From Galbibacter sp. BG1 (GTDB lineage: Bacteria; Bacteroidota; Bacteroidia; Flavobacteriales; Flavobacteriaceae): a stretch of DNA of 64,000 nt. The translations under genes were made by a program, and so were the position numbers. Position 1 is the first letter of the stretch, and each line of letters starts with the position of its first letter. The notes beneath the pieces were generated by a model, which saw nothing but the letters and a program-made list of their open reading frames with translations, had not been told where the DNA came from and did not search any database. The DNA is taken from assembly GCF_013391805.1 (NCBI RefSeq), contig NZ_CP058364.1, forward strand, positions 1,178,501 to 1,242,500. Direction: 5' to 3'. This document shows positions 28,952-38,122 of this stretch, one piece after another.

Positions 28952-29330
28952 CTTCTTTTACAGATTTTAAAGAAGCGCCTTTCATAGAACAAGAAGCGTT
29001 AAAAGTAGCACCTGGCTCCACTGCCAATTTACCTACAATAACATCGCCTTCTATAACCGCAGTTCCTTTTAAACTTAACACGTTTTCCACCTTTAAATCA
29101 CCATCAAAAGTTCCTTCTACATCGGCATTCATACATTCGATCTTTCCAACAACTTTTCCGGCCCTTCCAATTACAACTTTTCCTTTTGCTGTAATACTGC
29201 CCTCTAGATCTCCATCAATACGAATATCTGCTTCAGAAATTAAATCTCCTTTAATTTTAGTGTTTTCTACTATTCTATTGGTTTGGCCCGCTACGGGTTC
29301 TATTCGGTTTTTTTTAGATTCTGCAAACAT
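28911..29330 (-). CDS. Bactofilin (polymer-forming cytoskeletal protein)
   Basis: A 139-aa bactofilin: short disordered N terminus, then a right-handed beta-helix of repeats (ISEADIRIDGDLEGSITAKG, VVIGRAGKVVGKIECMNADV, GTFDGDLKVENVLSLKGTAV), and a charged C-terminal tail. Bactofilins form nucleotide-free filaments that organise the cell envelope. The last 41 bp overlap AtpZ. Confidence 0.92.
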   Translation of the reverse strand: MFAESKKNRIEPVAGQTNRIVENTKIKGDLISEADIRIDGDLEGSITAKGKVVIGRAGKVVGKIECMNADVEGTFDGDLKVENVLSLKGTAVIEGDVIVGKLAVEPGATFNASCSMKGASLKSVKEDEQKQQKSNEKSA

Positions 29331-29334
29331 CTCT

Positions 29335-31884
29335 TTAGTTATTTAGATTTGGGTTAATTGTTTTATATTCAGCTAAATAAGAAGGCAAATTCTTGTGAAT
29401 TTGTACTTTTTTATAATTGGGAGACGAAATTACAAATTTCTCATTCTCAACCAAATAATCTTTGTTAATGTTTAAAAGCTCTGCATAGCCTTCTGCCCTT
29501 AACTTACTATCAAAACCATGAACCACTAAAAATATTGTGGTAGGGCTGTAAATATCTTTGGAAACAGTAACAAAGTTGTATTTTAAGTCTTTTAAAGATT
29601 TGTCTATTGTTTTGGAAAGCTTATCCATTTCTTTTTCTGAACTGGTTTTGAAGGGATAAATTACTTTCCATTTATCGGAAGCCATCGGGTCCATATTAAA
29701 TGTAGAATCTGCTACCATAGGAATGGTAGTATCCAAAATATTCTGTGCCTCCTCTCCTTCTTCATCGTTAGGATAGTTTAAGGCAATATAGTTGAGCGAC
29801 TCTTTGTACGCATCCAAACCATACAAGCGGGCTCTAGCGGAAGCTTTTAGCATTTCAAACTTCAGCATGACTTCTTCCCCATTGTATTTAGAGATGTTCT
29901 CATCTGCCTCTGTAATGACCTTCTGGTAACGCTGATTTTCAAAGTCCTTATACAGTGCTGCATATACCGCATTAGGACTGGAGCCATCTTCTGAAAGTGC
30001 TGCAGTTGGATTTTCCAGAATGTTTGCATAACGCGACCCAGAATGATTGGAAATGATATCTGCCTTGTATTGGTCTGCCAACGGCGAACCGATTTGCTGA
30101 TATATCTTATACAAGTTGTACTTAGCGGGAAGTACCAAACGTTCTTCGGGATCATTTTTTAAAAGTGTTTCCAATTTATTGGCCGCCAACCCATATTCCT
30201 GAAACTTTTCTTTATAAATAAGTCCCAATTGATAATAAGCAAAATTATTCTCTTGATGAATGCTATCGATAGCATCGGGTTCGGTGGGAAGCTGGCTGGT
30301 ATAGAATTCCACTTTGTATAAATTAGAATCTTCGGGCACCGCAACATCTACAATTTCCTGTTGCTGTTTATTGGCCACTGCGCTGTTGTTTAAACGCCAA
30401 TTATCTTCCAGACCACGATTTCCCCAAAGCTTTCTAAACTCTTGTATACCATACTGCACGCTTACAGGATTGTAAAAATAAAAATCAGCTGCAGTTCTTT
30501 TTTGGTTTTTGCCAATGGCTCCCAAGTCGCCAAAAGTATTTTGCTGAAGAAGTGCAATTTTTTCTTTCTCCCTTTTTTCTTCTTCAATAGATTTAATAGA
30601 ATCTATATAGTTTTGATAGTATGCCGTCATTTCCTCATCGGTCATTGCCAACACCGTTAAAATGCTATCATTTCTACGGGCAATCTCCTCGTATTTTATT
30701 ACACTTTCTAAGTTTTCACGTTTACGGCTAAGTGTTCTAAATTTTTTCGAGTTCGGATCGACATTGGTTAAAGTACTGTCGTAATATGCCCCTGCATCTT
30801 TATAATATGCATTATCGAAATACATGGTTGCCAAATCTTCATAATTTAGGGCATTTAAATTAGGATCGTTTTCTGTGTTTCGCAGCGATTGATTTAAATA
30901 GTACTGCGCTAAAGCAATGCTATCGTTCTTTAAATAATAAGCTGCATTAAGGCGGTACAACTTGCCAAGGTAAGGACGGTTTTCACGGTTTCTTTCCAGT
31001 TTATCTAAAAACTCCAACAACGTAGAGTCTTCTTCATCCCTTTGGTATTGGTTTTTTATTTTTTCCACATATGCATTCATCATATAAATACGTGGCGACT
31101 TTCTATTTAATGCTATCACTTTATCAAAAGCTATATTAGCACTGTCTAACTCTCCCTTTTCGTCGTAAAGCTGCCCAATAATATAATTGTAGCGTCCCTT
31201 TTCTTCATTTTTCTTAGTGGCATTTGCAGCAAGTTTTAATCGGAATATGGCGCTGTCTTTTTGTTTTAAGTTGATATAAGCTTGTGCCATCATTGCAGAG
31301 GCATCTGCATACTGCTGTTGAGAAATATCTAGCTGAAGGATTTTTTTGAAGTTGGTAATTGCCACTTCTTCATTTTCCATCCTTATATTGGTTTTTTCCC
31401 TCCAAATACCGGCCTGGTGAATGATATCGCTATCGGTGTATTTTAACAATATGTAATTAAAGGCTTCTAAAGCGGGTACAAAACGCTGATCGTAATATCG
31501 GGCTTTCCCTAGCAATAAATAAGCTTCATCTATTTGAGGGTTTCGCTCCTGTCCGCCAATATTCATTCCATGTTTTTGTATGGCTTTGGTCGCTTTTTCT
31601 TCGGCTCTTTGAAAATTTGGGTTCAATTTAGAAGTATCGATGATAATTTCCTCACGTATTTCCATACGTTCCACAGGAAGTATCTCCCAATAATTATCTA
31701 CATAAGTTTCTGCGAGTTTCTCCTGCCCTTCCTCCAAAGCCAATTGCCCGTTATAGAGAATATTGAATTTAGTGTTGAGGGCATGGAAATTTCTATTAAC
31801 AACGGTATCTTTCTTGGTGGAACAGGCCATAGCGAGGAGCACCAAAAGAAGGAGATAAGCAGGTATTTTAAGGTATTTAATCAA
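29335..31884 (-). CDS. sprE: SprE/PorW-like TPR lipoprotein of gliding and T9SS
   Basis: An 849-aa lipoprotein (signal peptide with lipobox LAMACSTKK, Cys near residue 21) made of many tetratricopeptide repeats: e.g. AYLLLGKARYYDQRFVPALEAF, AQAYINLKQKDSAIFRL, AAYYLKNDSIALAQYYLNQS. Length, repeats and the N-terminal NFHALNTKFNILYNGQLALEEG segment match SprE/PorW, a periplasmic/outer-membrane component needed for gliding and type IX secretion. The start is TTG (31882-31884), chosen because the signal peptide begins there. Bactofilin follows after 4 bp. Confidence 0.9.
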   Translation of the reverse strand: MIKYLKIPAYLLLLVLLAMACSTKKDTVVNRNFHALNTKFNILYNGQLALEEGQEKLAETYVDNYWEILPVERMEIREEIIIDTSKLNPNFQRAEEKATKAIQKHGMNIGGQERNPQIDEAYLLLGKARYYDQRFVPALEAFNYILLKYTDSDIIHQAGIWREKTNIRMENEEVAITNFKKILQLDISQQQYADASAMMAQAYINLKQKDSAIFRLKLAANATKKNEEKGRYNYIIGQLYDEKGELDSANIAFDKVIALNRKSPRIYMMNAYVEKIKNQYQRDEEDSTLLEFLDKLERNRENRPYLGKLYRLNAAYYLKNDSIALAQYYLNQSLRNTENDPNLNALNYEDLATMYFDNAYYKDAGAYYDSTLTNVDPNSKKFRTLSRKRENLESVIKYEEIARRNDSILTVLAMTDEEMTAYYQNYIDSIKSIEEEKREKEKIALLQQNTFGDLGAIGKNQKRTAADFYFYNPVSVQYGIQEFRKLWGNRGLEDNWRLNNSAVANKQQQEIVDVAVPEDSNLYKVEFYTSQLPTEPDAIDSIHQENNFAYYQLGLIYKEKFQEYGLAANKLETLLKNDPEERLVLPAKYNLYKIYQQIGSPLADQYKADIISNHSGSRYANILENPTAALSEDGSSPNAVYAALYKDFENQRYQKVITEADENISKYNGEEVMLKFEMLKASARARLYGLDAYKESLNYIALNYPNDEEGEEAQNILDTTIPMVADSTFNMDPMASDKWKVIYPFKTSSEKEMDKLSKTIDKSLKDLKYNFVTVSKDIYSPTTIFLVVHGFDSKLRAEGYAELLNINKDYLVENEKFVISSPNYKKVQIHKNLPSYLAEYKTINPNLNN

Positions 31885-32092
31885 AAAACCAATAGTATTT
31901 CAATAGTAACTTTCAAGTTAGCTATTTATTGCTGATACAGGGTAAAAATACATTATTTTTTATTTCTTCCAGTTTTCTGTCGGAATTTATAAGCTTGCCC
32001 CATAAAAATTGGGAGTGAAGTTGAAGCGGAATGTGTATAAAACCAGTATAAGATCATCCTCTTTAAGCACTTGTGAATTGTATTTACTGGCG

Positions 32093-32941
32093 CTATTGTA
32101 GATAGGCCACGTCAAAATAAATTGCAAATGGCGGGAGTTCATTTTTTAGCCAAGAAGATAAACTTGATTTCCTAAGGAATGTTTCTCCACGATATCCCTT
32201 GGCTTGCGCATAAAATAGTTGATTGTCGTTTTTTGGATCATACCAGAGGCGCACCGGCTCGAGCGTAACTATAACGTCTTGATCAAGACGCAGATTAAGA
32301 TTGGAAACATCTAAAGTAACCAACTGCTGTTTTTTATAGGTTTTAACAAAGAGTTGCCTTGGCAAAATGGATTCGGTTGGCCATCCCGTTTTGGAAATAT
32401 CGTATATATTAATGCGAAACAAAACACTATCCAGGGTATTAAATTTTAGCGAGAAGTTTACTTTCTTTACTACATAATTACGCCCAGGAGATGCTATTTT
32501 TATACCATATTCTTTCCCAACGCCGTACCCCCCTGTATTCGATTCGCCCGTGTTGTATCTAGATTTTCTATAGCTTCCCAGTTTCTCTTCTTTGAGCTGC
32601 TCGAAGGTATCGGTAACCACTACCTCTTCGAGTTTATAGATTTCCTTTTGAAGTAGAATAATTTCATTGCTTCCCATTTTTAAAACTGAAACCCCTTTTT
32701 GTTGATACCCAATGCAGGAAAAAGTAACTGTATTTTTCTCCATCCCTGATGGCACCTCTAAACTAAAGCTGCCATCTTCCATAGAAATGGTGCCGTTATT
32801 GGTTTCCTTAATCCCGATATTCACAAATGGAAGCACCTCTTTCGTTTCGGCATCTAAAACCTTTCCGGCAACTTCTTTTTGTGCAAAAGCATGATTGCAA
32901 AACAGAATTAAAAAGGAAATAACTAATGAATTTATCTTCAT
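32093..32941 (-). CDS. Secreted CarboxypepD-reg-like protein
   Basis: A 282-aa exported protein. After the signal peptide (cleavage near AFAQKE) comes a carboxypeptidase-regulatory-like domain (VAGKVLDAETKEVLPFVNIGI ... GSFSLEVPSG), the first domain of many SusC/TonB-dependent proteins, ending in LEEVVVTD. The remaining ~170 residues are beta-rich and not a TonB barrel. It lies 31 bp after the ABC ATPase and may share its transcript. Function unknown. Confidence 0.75.
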   Translation of the reverse strand: MKINSLVISFLILFCNHAFAQKEVAGKVLDAETKEVLPFVNIGIKETNNGTISMEDGSFSLEVPSGMEKNTVTFSCIGYQQKGVSVLKMGSNEIILLQKEIYKLEEVVVTDTFEQLKEEKLGSYRKSRYNTGESNTGGYGVGKEYGIKIASPGRNYVVKKVNFSLKFNTLDSVLFRINIYDISKTGWPTESILPRQLFVKTYKKQQLVTLDVSNLNLRLDQDVIVTLEPVRLWYDPKNDNQLFYAQAKGYRGETFLRKSSLSSWLKNELPPFAIYFDVAYLQ

Positions 32942-32972
32942 TGAAATATTGCTTTTTGAAAGCTCTCCACAA

Positions 32973-33707
32973 TTAGCTTTCGGAGCTCAAGGCTGTTGTT
33001 TCGTTTAAAATCTCTTCAGAAAAGAAAGTTTCCAATTCTTTTAACGTGGCTTGAGATGTTTTTATATCTTTTACTACCTGTCCTTTTTCTAAAACCACGA
33101 TACGCTCGCAAACTTCGGTTACATGTAAAAGATCGTGACTGGATATAAGAACGGTTACCTCTGGATTGTTCTTAAAGGTGTTTATCAATTTCTTCAAACG
33201 AAACTGCGTGGATGGGTCTAGATTAGCAAAAGGTTCATCTAGAATAATCACCTTCGGCAGCCCTATAAAAGAAGCGACAATACCAACTTTTTTCTGATTT
33301 CCTTTGGACAAATCCCTCAAGTATTTTTTACCACCTAAAATCTCCCCGTGAAAAAACTCTTCAAAATCCGCTAAAAAAACATCGATATCTTCTTTGTTTT
33401 GACCACGTAATTCCCCGATAAAGTAGAAATACTCTTCAGGGGTTAAATACCCAATTAAAAAGGTTTCATCGATAAAGGCCGCTGTAAATGGTTTCCAATC
33501 TTCGCTGGTGTTTACTTGAACCTCATTGTTTTTTACAAATCCGCTACTAGGTTGTATAAGGTCTAACAATAAACTAAACAAGGTTGTTTTTCCTGCGCCG
33601 TTGTTTCCCACTAGACCAAATGTTTGTCCGTTTGGAATCTCAAGATTTTCAATGGAGAGAACGGTATTTCCATTGTATGTTTTAGAGAGGTTTTCTATAG
33701 TAATCAT
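32973..33707 (-). CDS. ABC transporter ATP-binding protein
   Basis: ATPase, 244 aa, powering the adjacent membrane protein. Walker A is GNNGAGKTTLF, the signature DLSKGNQKKVG, Walker B KVIILDEPFANLD, and the H-loop SSHDL. It resembles the bacitracin/Na+-export type ATPases. It lies 3 bp after the DUF5687 permease, so the two form a unit. The substrate cannot be inferred. Confidence 0.92.
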   Translation of the reverse strand: MITIENLSKTYNGNTVLSIENLEIPNGQTFGLVGNNGAGKTTLFSLLLDLIQPSSGFVKNNEVQVNTSEDWKPFTAAFIDETFLIGYLTPEEYFYFIGELRGQNKEDIDVFLADFEEFFHGEILGGKKYLRDLSKGNQKKVGIVASFIGLPKVIILDEPFANLDPSTQFRLKKLINTFKNNPEVTVLISSHDLLHVTEVCERIVVLEKGQVVKDIKTSQATLKELETFFSEEILNETTALSSES

Positions 33708-33710
33708 AAT

Positions 33711-35183
33711 TTATTTCTTTTGTTTGTATGCGGCTAGTGTTTTGTACTTTTCTGTTTTGTAAACGTTTTCTATTTTATTAAAAACTTTTTCCTTGAAGGC
33801 AAATCCTAAAACCCCCATTAAAACTACCAATAGATAACCCAGAAAAGGCCCTACCGTGTAATGGCCGAGAGCATATAAAATTACCGGAAGCACCATTTTA
33901 GGCAGTGTTAATAAAAGTGTTTTGGAATTGAATGCCTGAGAATCGCCAAATGCTTTTTTATTACTGGTAAGATCTATCGGAGTTTTTACATAAGCACCAC
34001 CCCATAAAACCATATGGGAGTTTACACCAATATTATAAATGGCGCCCACCACAATGGCCAGGTACACTTCCCACCCGAAATAAATATAAAAGGTAGCTAG
34101 AATTGTTGTTACTATGGTGGCCATTACCAAAAGCCACCATTTGGCATTGAGGTAATCCCTGTAGCGAATATTTTGGCTCATCATTAAAGGATAGTAAGCA
34201 CTATCCCAACTTGGTACAAATTGACCAAAACTAAAAAGAAATCCGCCGGTAACGAAAATGGCTGCAAAAATACGCCAAGGTGCTCCTTGATATACTTCCA
34301 AAGCGTTGGTAAAAAACAACAATCCGTAAAAAATAAAAAGGAAACTCATAAATACAGATGTCTTCGAGCGTTTGTTCCTTTTAATAAGTTTGATGTCATT
34401 TTTCAAAAAAACAGAAACACTACCAAATCTATTTAACCAATCCAAATTTTCTGACTTTGCCTCTTGGTGTTTACTGGCCAAACCAGCATCGAGGTATAAG
34501 TTCTTCTTAAAATAGTTGAAGGCCACAAAATAGAGCGTTACCAATAACAAAATAGGGGCAAAAGCTACATAAGGAATCCCGTAGAACATTTCGAAGATAG
34601 GGCCCGTATAAACGGTAATATCGAATATTTGATAATATTGGCAAGCTCCCAAAATTATAATAACTCCAAACACCACTGCCAAAACAGCATCTACACCATT
34701 TAGAAATATGTTAATGAAGTTATTGCAATACAACAATGCAAAAATCCCTACCAACCAAGCCAGTATTTGAATTGGTGCATACCCGTTAATAATAAGTACT
34801 ACCGAAAAAGGAATAAAAAAGAAAGCATGAATGATGTTGAAGAATGAAAATACCGTTTTCCAGAGGCTAAACTGAACTATTTTCCCTTTTTTAAACGGCA
34901 TATATAACAAAGGCTTAATATTTACAACTGGCATTTTTTGCAGCATGTACCGAAATAGGAGATCGATTACCAAATAGTAAATAAAGAACCTACTTACGAC
35001 CTCCAGCGCATTTAATTCCAGTTTTTCTTCAATTAAATAATAAGCCGCGCCTCCCATTACAGAGAAACTAGCTATCATATAAAGAGCTATAAATCCCATG
35101 AAAATCTTCATCGCCAGATTGGAAGTAAAGGAAGCCGATCTAAAAAAAGATTTCCACTGAAGGGAAAAGAAGTGTTTTATCAT
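33711..35183 (-). CDS. DUF5687 family membrane protein (ABC permease)
   Basis: A 490-aa integral membrane protein with about 10-12 hydrophobic segments, first near residues 25-50 (FMGFIALYMIASFSVMGGAAYYL). The family is a Bacteroidota-specific set of permease-like proteins always paired with an ATPase. The paired ATPase is the next gene. Substrate unknown. Confidence 0.85.
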   Translation of the reverse strand: MIKHFFSLQWKSFFRSASFTSNLAMKIFMGFIALYMIASFSVMGGAAYYLIEEKLELNALEVVSRFFIYYLVIDLLFRYMLQKMPVVNIKPLLYMPFKKGKIVQFSLWKTVFSFFNIIHAFFFIPFSVVLIINGYAPIQILAWLVGIFALLYCNNFINIFLNGVDAVLAVVFGVIIILGACQYYQIFDITVYTGPIFEMFYGIPYVAFAPILLLVTLYFVAFNYFKKNLYLDAGLASKHQEAKSENLDWLNRFGSVSVFLKNDIKLIKRNKRSKTSVFMSFLFIFYGLLFFTNALEVYQGAPWRIFAAIFVTGGFLFSFGQFVPSWDSAYYPLMMSQNIRYRDYLNAKWWLLVMATIVTTILATFYIYFGWEVYLAIVVGAIYNIGVNSHMVLWGGAYVKTPIDLTSNKKAFGDSQAFNSKTLLLTLPKMVLPVILYALGHYTVGPFLGYLLVVLMGVLGFAFKEKVFNKIENVYKTEKYKTLAAYKQKK

Positions 35184-35290
35184 AAAAGTTGATGGTTATT
35201 TCAATACTATCAGTGTGTTAAAATATGAAATTGTTACAACTTTTAAGGGGTAAATAAATCTTGGGACGTTGTTTTTACAAAAATTTAATC

Positions 35291-36277
35291 CTAAAATTTA
35301 GGCAAATCATCCCTACTAATTGTCTTAGATCGGTTGTATATTTCCTGTACCCTTTCTTTGGTGTTTGCGGTTTCAATCCAATTAGACCATACCATAAACC
35401 AAGACCATTTGGGCTGCGCCTCTAAAATATCTGCCTTGGGAAGTTCTCCTACCTCTCCTAAAGCAATGGGTTTTCCGTTGGCCAATTCTAGTAATTCATT
35501 GTAATCTTTTTGCTCATAATCAAAATGATAAACATCAGTTGCCAAAATATCTACATACTCGGGTCCAGGGTAATAGTGCTTGTATGCATAAGCTTGATCG
35601 TTGGGAATGTCCCTAGGCCCATTGGCGTTCCAAACCCATAATAAATTGTTTAGTTGATGATGCGTTACCAATCTTTCATATAAATTTTTCCATAATTGAA
35701 TATAGCCTTTGTCTCCTTTTTTATCTCCCCACCAAAACCAAACACCGTTCATTTCGTGGTACGGGCGCCATAGAACCGGGATGTTGGCTTTTTGCAATTC
35801 CTTTAAATACTTGGCAACGTTATCTACTTGCGCCTCCCATCTTTTAAAGAGTGGGGTTCCAGGAGTCACCAGTGCCTCCCATTCCTTTTCATTGAGTTCG
35901 CCTTGTGTACTTTTTTTCCATTTAAAAGGTGCGTCATCGGTGGGTTTCCCTACGTGCCACATCAATGTGATAATCGCTCCTTTTGTGTGCATCTCTTTTG
36001 CCGCCGCCACCACACTTTTCCCAGGATCTTTTTCTCCTGCCCAGTAAAAGTCTGTTCCCCAAATTGCCGGATTTTTCCCAGAAATGGACTTTGCCAGATC
36101 GTAAAATTCCGTAAGATTTCGATTGTATGTATGCTGCCCAGAAATAATGCTATCTTCCAAAGAATAAATATAAGAGAGCAATTTTTTTGCTTCTTTCGTA
36201 GCGTTCTTATTAACCGGACTTTGTGCAAAAGTGAAGGCTACAAGAAAAAAAATGCCGATCTGAATAACGATTTTCAT
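35291..36277 (-). CDS. Glycoside hydrolase family 26 (beta-mannanase type)
   Basis: A ~328-aa secreted GH26 enzyme, expected to cleave beta-1,4-mannan or a related beta-glycan. Signal peptide at residues ~1-20. The acid/base glutamate is in WRPYHEMNG (near residue 173), the nucleophile in ALGEVGELP (near residue 273). The GH26 active-site tryptophans (FWWGDKKG, LLWVWNANGP) are visible. I use ATG 36275-36277 (MKIVIQI), four residues after the furthest upstream one. No SusC/D or other CAZyme genes are nearby, so it is not part of a polysaccharide utilisation locus here. Confidence 0.9.
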   Translation of the reverse strand: MKIVIQIGIFFLVAFTFAQSPVNKNATKEAKKLLSYIYSLEDSIISGQHTYNRNLTEFYDLAKSISGKNPAIWGTDFYWAGEKDPGKSVVAAAKEMHTKGAIITLMWHVGKPTDDAPFKWKKSTQGELNEKEWEALVTPGTPLFKRWEAQVDNVAKYLKELQKANIPVLWRPYHEMNGVWFWWGDKKGDKGYIQLWKNLYERLVTHHQLNNLLWVWNANGPRDIPNDQAYAYKHYYPGPEYVDILATDVYHFDYEQKDYNELLELANGKPIALGEVGELPKADILEAQPKWSWFMVWSNWIETANTKERVQEIYNRSKTISRDDLPKF

Positions 36278-36457
36278 GGTGAATCTCAATTAAGTCCTTA
36301 AAATTAAGTCCATTCCATTTCAAATCCACTTACTATTTTATCAATCTTTTATACTTTTTAAACATGACGGGCAATTTCATTCAATATTGCATAAATTTTT
36401 CCTAATGGCATTTTTTAGAGTCAAATCTATGTCTATTTTTGCCAAAAACTTTTTTTG

Positions 36458-37504
36458 ATGACTCACTTTCATTTGCTTAAAGTAAAAGCTGTACATAAAA
36501 TCACACCGAAAGCGGTGGTAATCACCTTTGAAATTCCGTCTGAACTTCAAAACGAATTTCAATTTATTCCAGGACAATATATTACTATAAAAAAAGAATT
36601 GAATGGCACAGAACTGCGCCGTTCTTATTCAATTTGCTCCGGAAAAGATGAAGAAGGAATTTCCGTGGGAATTAAAGAAATGCCCGATGGCACCTTCTCT
36701 AAATATGCGCAGACCATAAAAGTAGGCGACGAATTGGAAGTGCACCCGCCTGAAGGACGTTTCACTTTTGAAGCAAACACTCAAAAAGGAGATCATATTG
36801 CAGCTTTTGTGGCTGGAAGCGGAATAACGCCTATAATAAGCATCGTTAAAGAAGTGCTTCAAAATACCGACAAAAACTTTTTGCTGGTGTATGGAAATAA
36901 ATCTTTGGAAGAAACCATGTTCCACAGCACATTGTTGGAACTTTTAAAACAATATCCAGACAGGCTAAGCGCACAGTTTGTTTACAGCCAAACTGAAGAA
37001 GAAGGTGCTTTATTTGGTCGTATTGAAAAATCCACCATTAATTTTATTCTGAAAAACAAACACAAAGAAACCCCGTTTGATGCTTTTTACATTTGTGGGC
37101 CAGAAGCCATGATCGAAACTGTAAAGGCCACCCTGGGGGAAAACGACATTGCACAGGATAAAATTCACGTGGAACACTTTACCACGTCGGACGACCACTC
37201 TGCTCCAGAAACCATTGAAGAAGGTAAGACAAAAGTAAAAGTTATTATAGACGACGAAGAAACCGAGATTATGATGGATAGAAAGCAGCGCGTGCTCGAT
37301 GCGGTGCTAGAGGAAGATCTCGACGCTCCATACTCCTGCCAAGGAGGAGTTTGTAGCAGTTGTGTAGCCAGGTTGACAGAAGGGAAAGTTGAAATGGCAA
37401 AAAACCAAATTTTAACCGATGCCGAAATTGAAGAAGGCTTGATTTTAACATGCCAAGCACATCCAACCACTGCTACCATCGCCATCGATTACGATGATGT
37501 TTAG
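36458..37504 (+). CDS. Ferredoxin-NAD(P) reductase with 2Fe-2S domain (PaaE-like)
   Basis: A 348-aa electron-transfer flavoprotein: FAD-binding domain (RRSYSICSG), NAD-binding domain (FVAGSGITPIISIVKEV) and a C-terminal plant-type ferredoxin with PYSCQGGVCSSCVAR and a fourth cysteine in ILTCQAHP. This is the layout of PaaE-type reductases that feed diiron oxygenases. The monooxygenase partner is not in the window. The start is ATG 36458; the codon before it is TTG. Confidence 0.92.
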   Translation: MTHFHLLKVKAVHKITPKAVVITFEIPSELQNEFQFIPGQYITIKKELNGTELRRSYSICSGKDEEGISVGIKEMPDGTFSKYAQTIKVGDELEVHPPEGRFTFEANTQKGDHIAAFVAGSGITPIISIVKEVLQNTDKNFLLVYGNKSLEETMFHSTLLELLKQYPDRLSAQFVYSQTEEEGALFGRIEKSTINFILKNKHKETPFDAFYICGPEAMIETVKATLGENDIAQDKIHVEHFTTSDDHSAPETIEEGKTKVKVIIDDEETEIMMDRKQRVLDAVLEEDLDAPYSCQGGVCSSCVARLTEGKVEMAKNQILTDAEIEEGLILTCQAHPTTATIAIDYDDV

Positions 37505-37530
37505 ATAAAAACAACTAGACTACAAAAATA

Positions 37531-37567
37531 AAATAGCTCAAAAAAACGATGTTTTTTTGAGCTATTT
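37531..37567. terminator. Strong hairpin after the ferredoxin reductase
   Basis: 16-bp stem (AAATAGCTCAAAAAAA / TTTTTTTGAGCTATTT) with a 5-nt CGATG loop, symmetric in A/T runs and therefore usable in both directions. Confidence 0.85.
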
Positions 37568-37623
37568 ACTTTTAAAAGTAAACGGCTGACTTCAATTTAA
37601 AATCATTTTGTAATTTTAGTGAA

Positions 37624-37986
37624 ATGAACATCGAAGAACTCTATCAATATTGCCTATCAAAAAAAGGCGTTACCGAAAACTTCCCTTTCGATGAAACCAC
37701 CCTTGTATTTAAAGTAGGTGGGAAAATGTTTGCCCTGTGCGGACTCGACCGTTGGGAAGCGGGAGATAAAAGCATTAATTTAAAATGCGATCCAGAATGG
37801 GCCACGGAACTTAGGGAAAGCTATGAAAATATAAAACCTGGATACCATATGAGCAAAAAACACTGGAATACCGTTACCCTTGATCCGTATGAAATATCCA
37901 ATGAATTTATAAAAGAACTCATAGACCATTCTTACCAGTTAGTATTTAACGGATTACCCAAGAAAGTACGCGAACAATTAAGCTGA
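37624..37986 (+). CDS. MmcQ/YjbR family protein
   Basis: A 120-aa protein of the MmcQ/YjbR family, a double-wing fold with a suggested DNA-binding role. Seen: GVTENFPFDETTLVFKVGGKMFAL, SINLKCDPEWATELRE, and HMSKKHWNTVTLD. Single gene, no signal sequence. Confidence 0.9.
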   Translation: MNIEELYQYCLSKKGVTENFPFDETTLVFKVGGKMFALCGLDRWEAGDKSINLKCDPEWATELRESYENIKPGYHMSKKHWNTVTLDPYEISNEFIKELIDHSYQLVFNGLPKKVREQLS

Positions 37987-38091
37987 TTTATTCCCATATA
38001 TTCACATCTAAACCACCACATACTTGTTAAATGGGATAATATATGCATAATTCTAGTTAACATCCTTTCAGTTAAAACCACCTTATTGCTA

Positions 38092-38099
38092 TAGCTTTG
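38092..38099 (+). promoter_or_regulatory. -7 box for the hydroxyproline cluster
   Basis: TAGCTTTG matches TAnnTTTG, 23 bp before the first ATG of the cluster. No regulator gene lies beside it. Confidence 0.5.
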
Positions 38100-38122
38100 T
38101 TTAAAACAAATTTAATAAAGTT

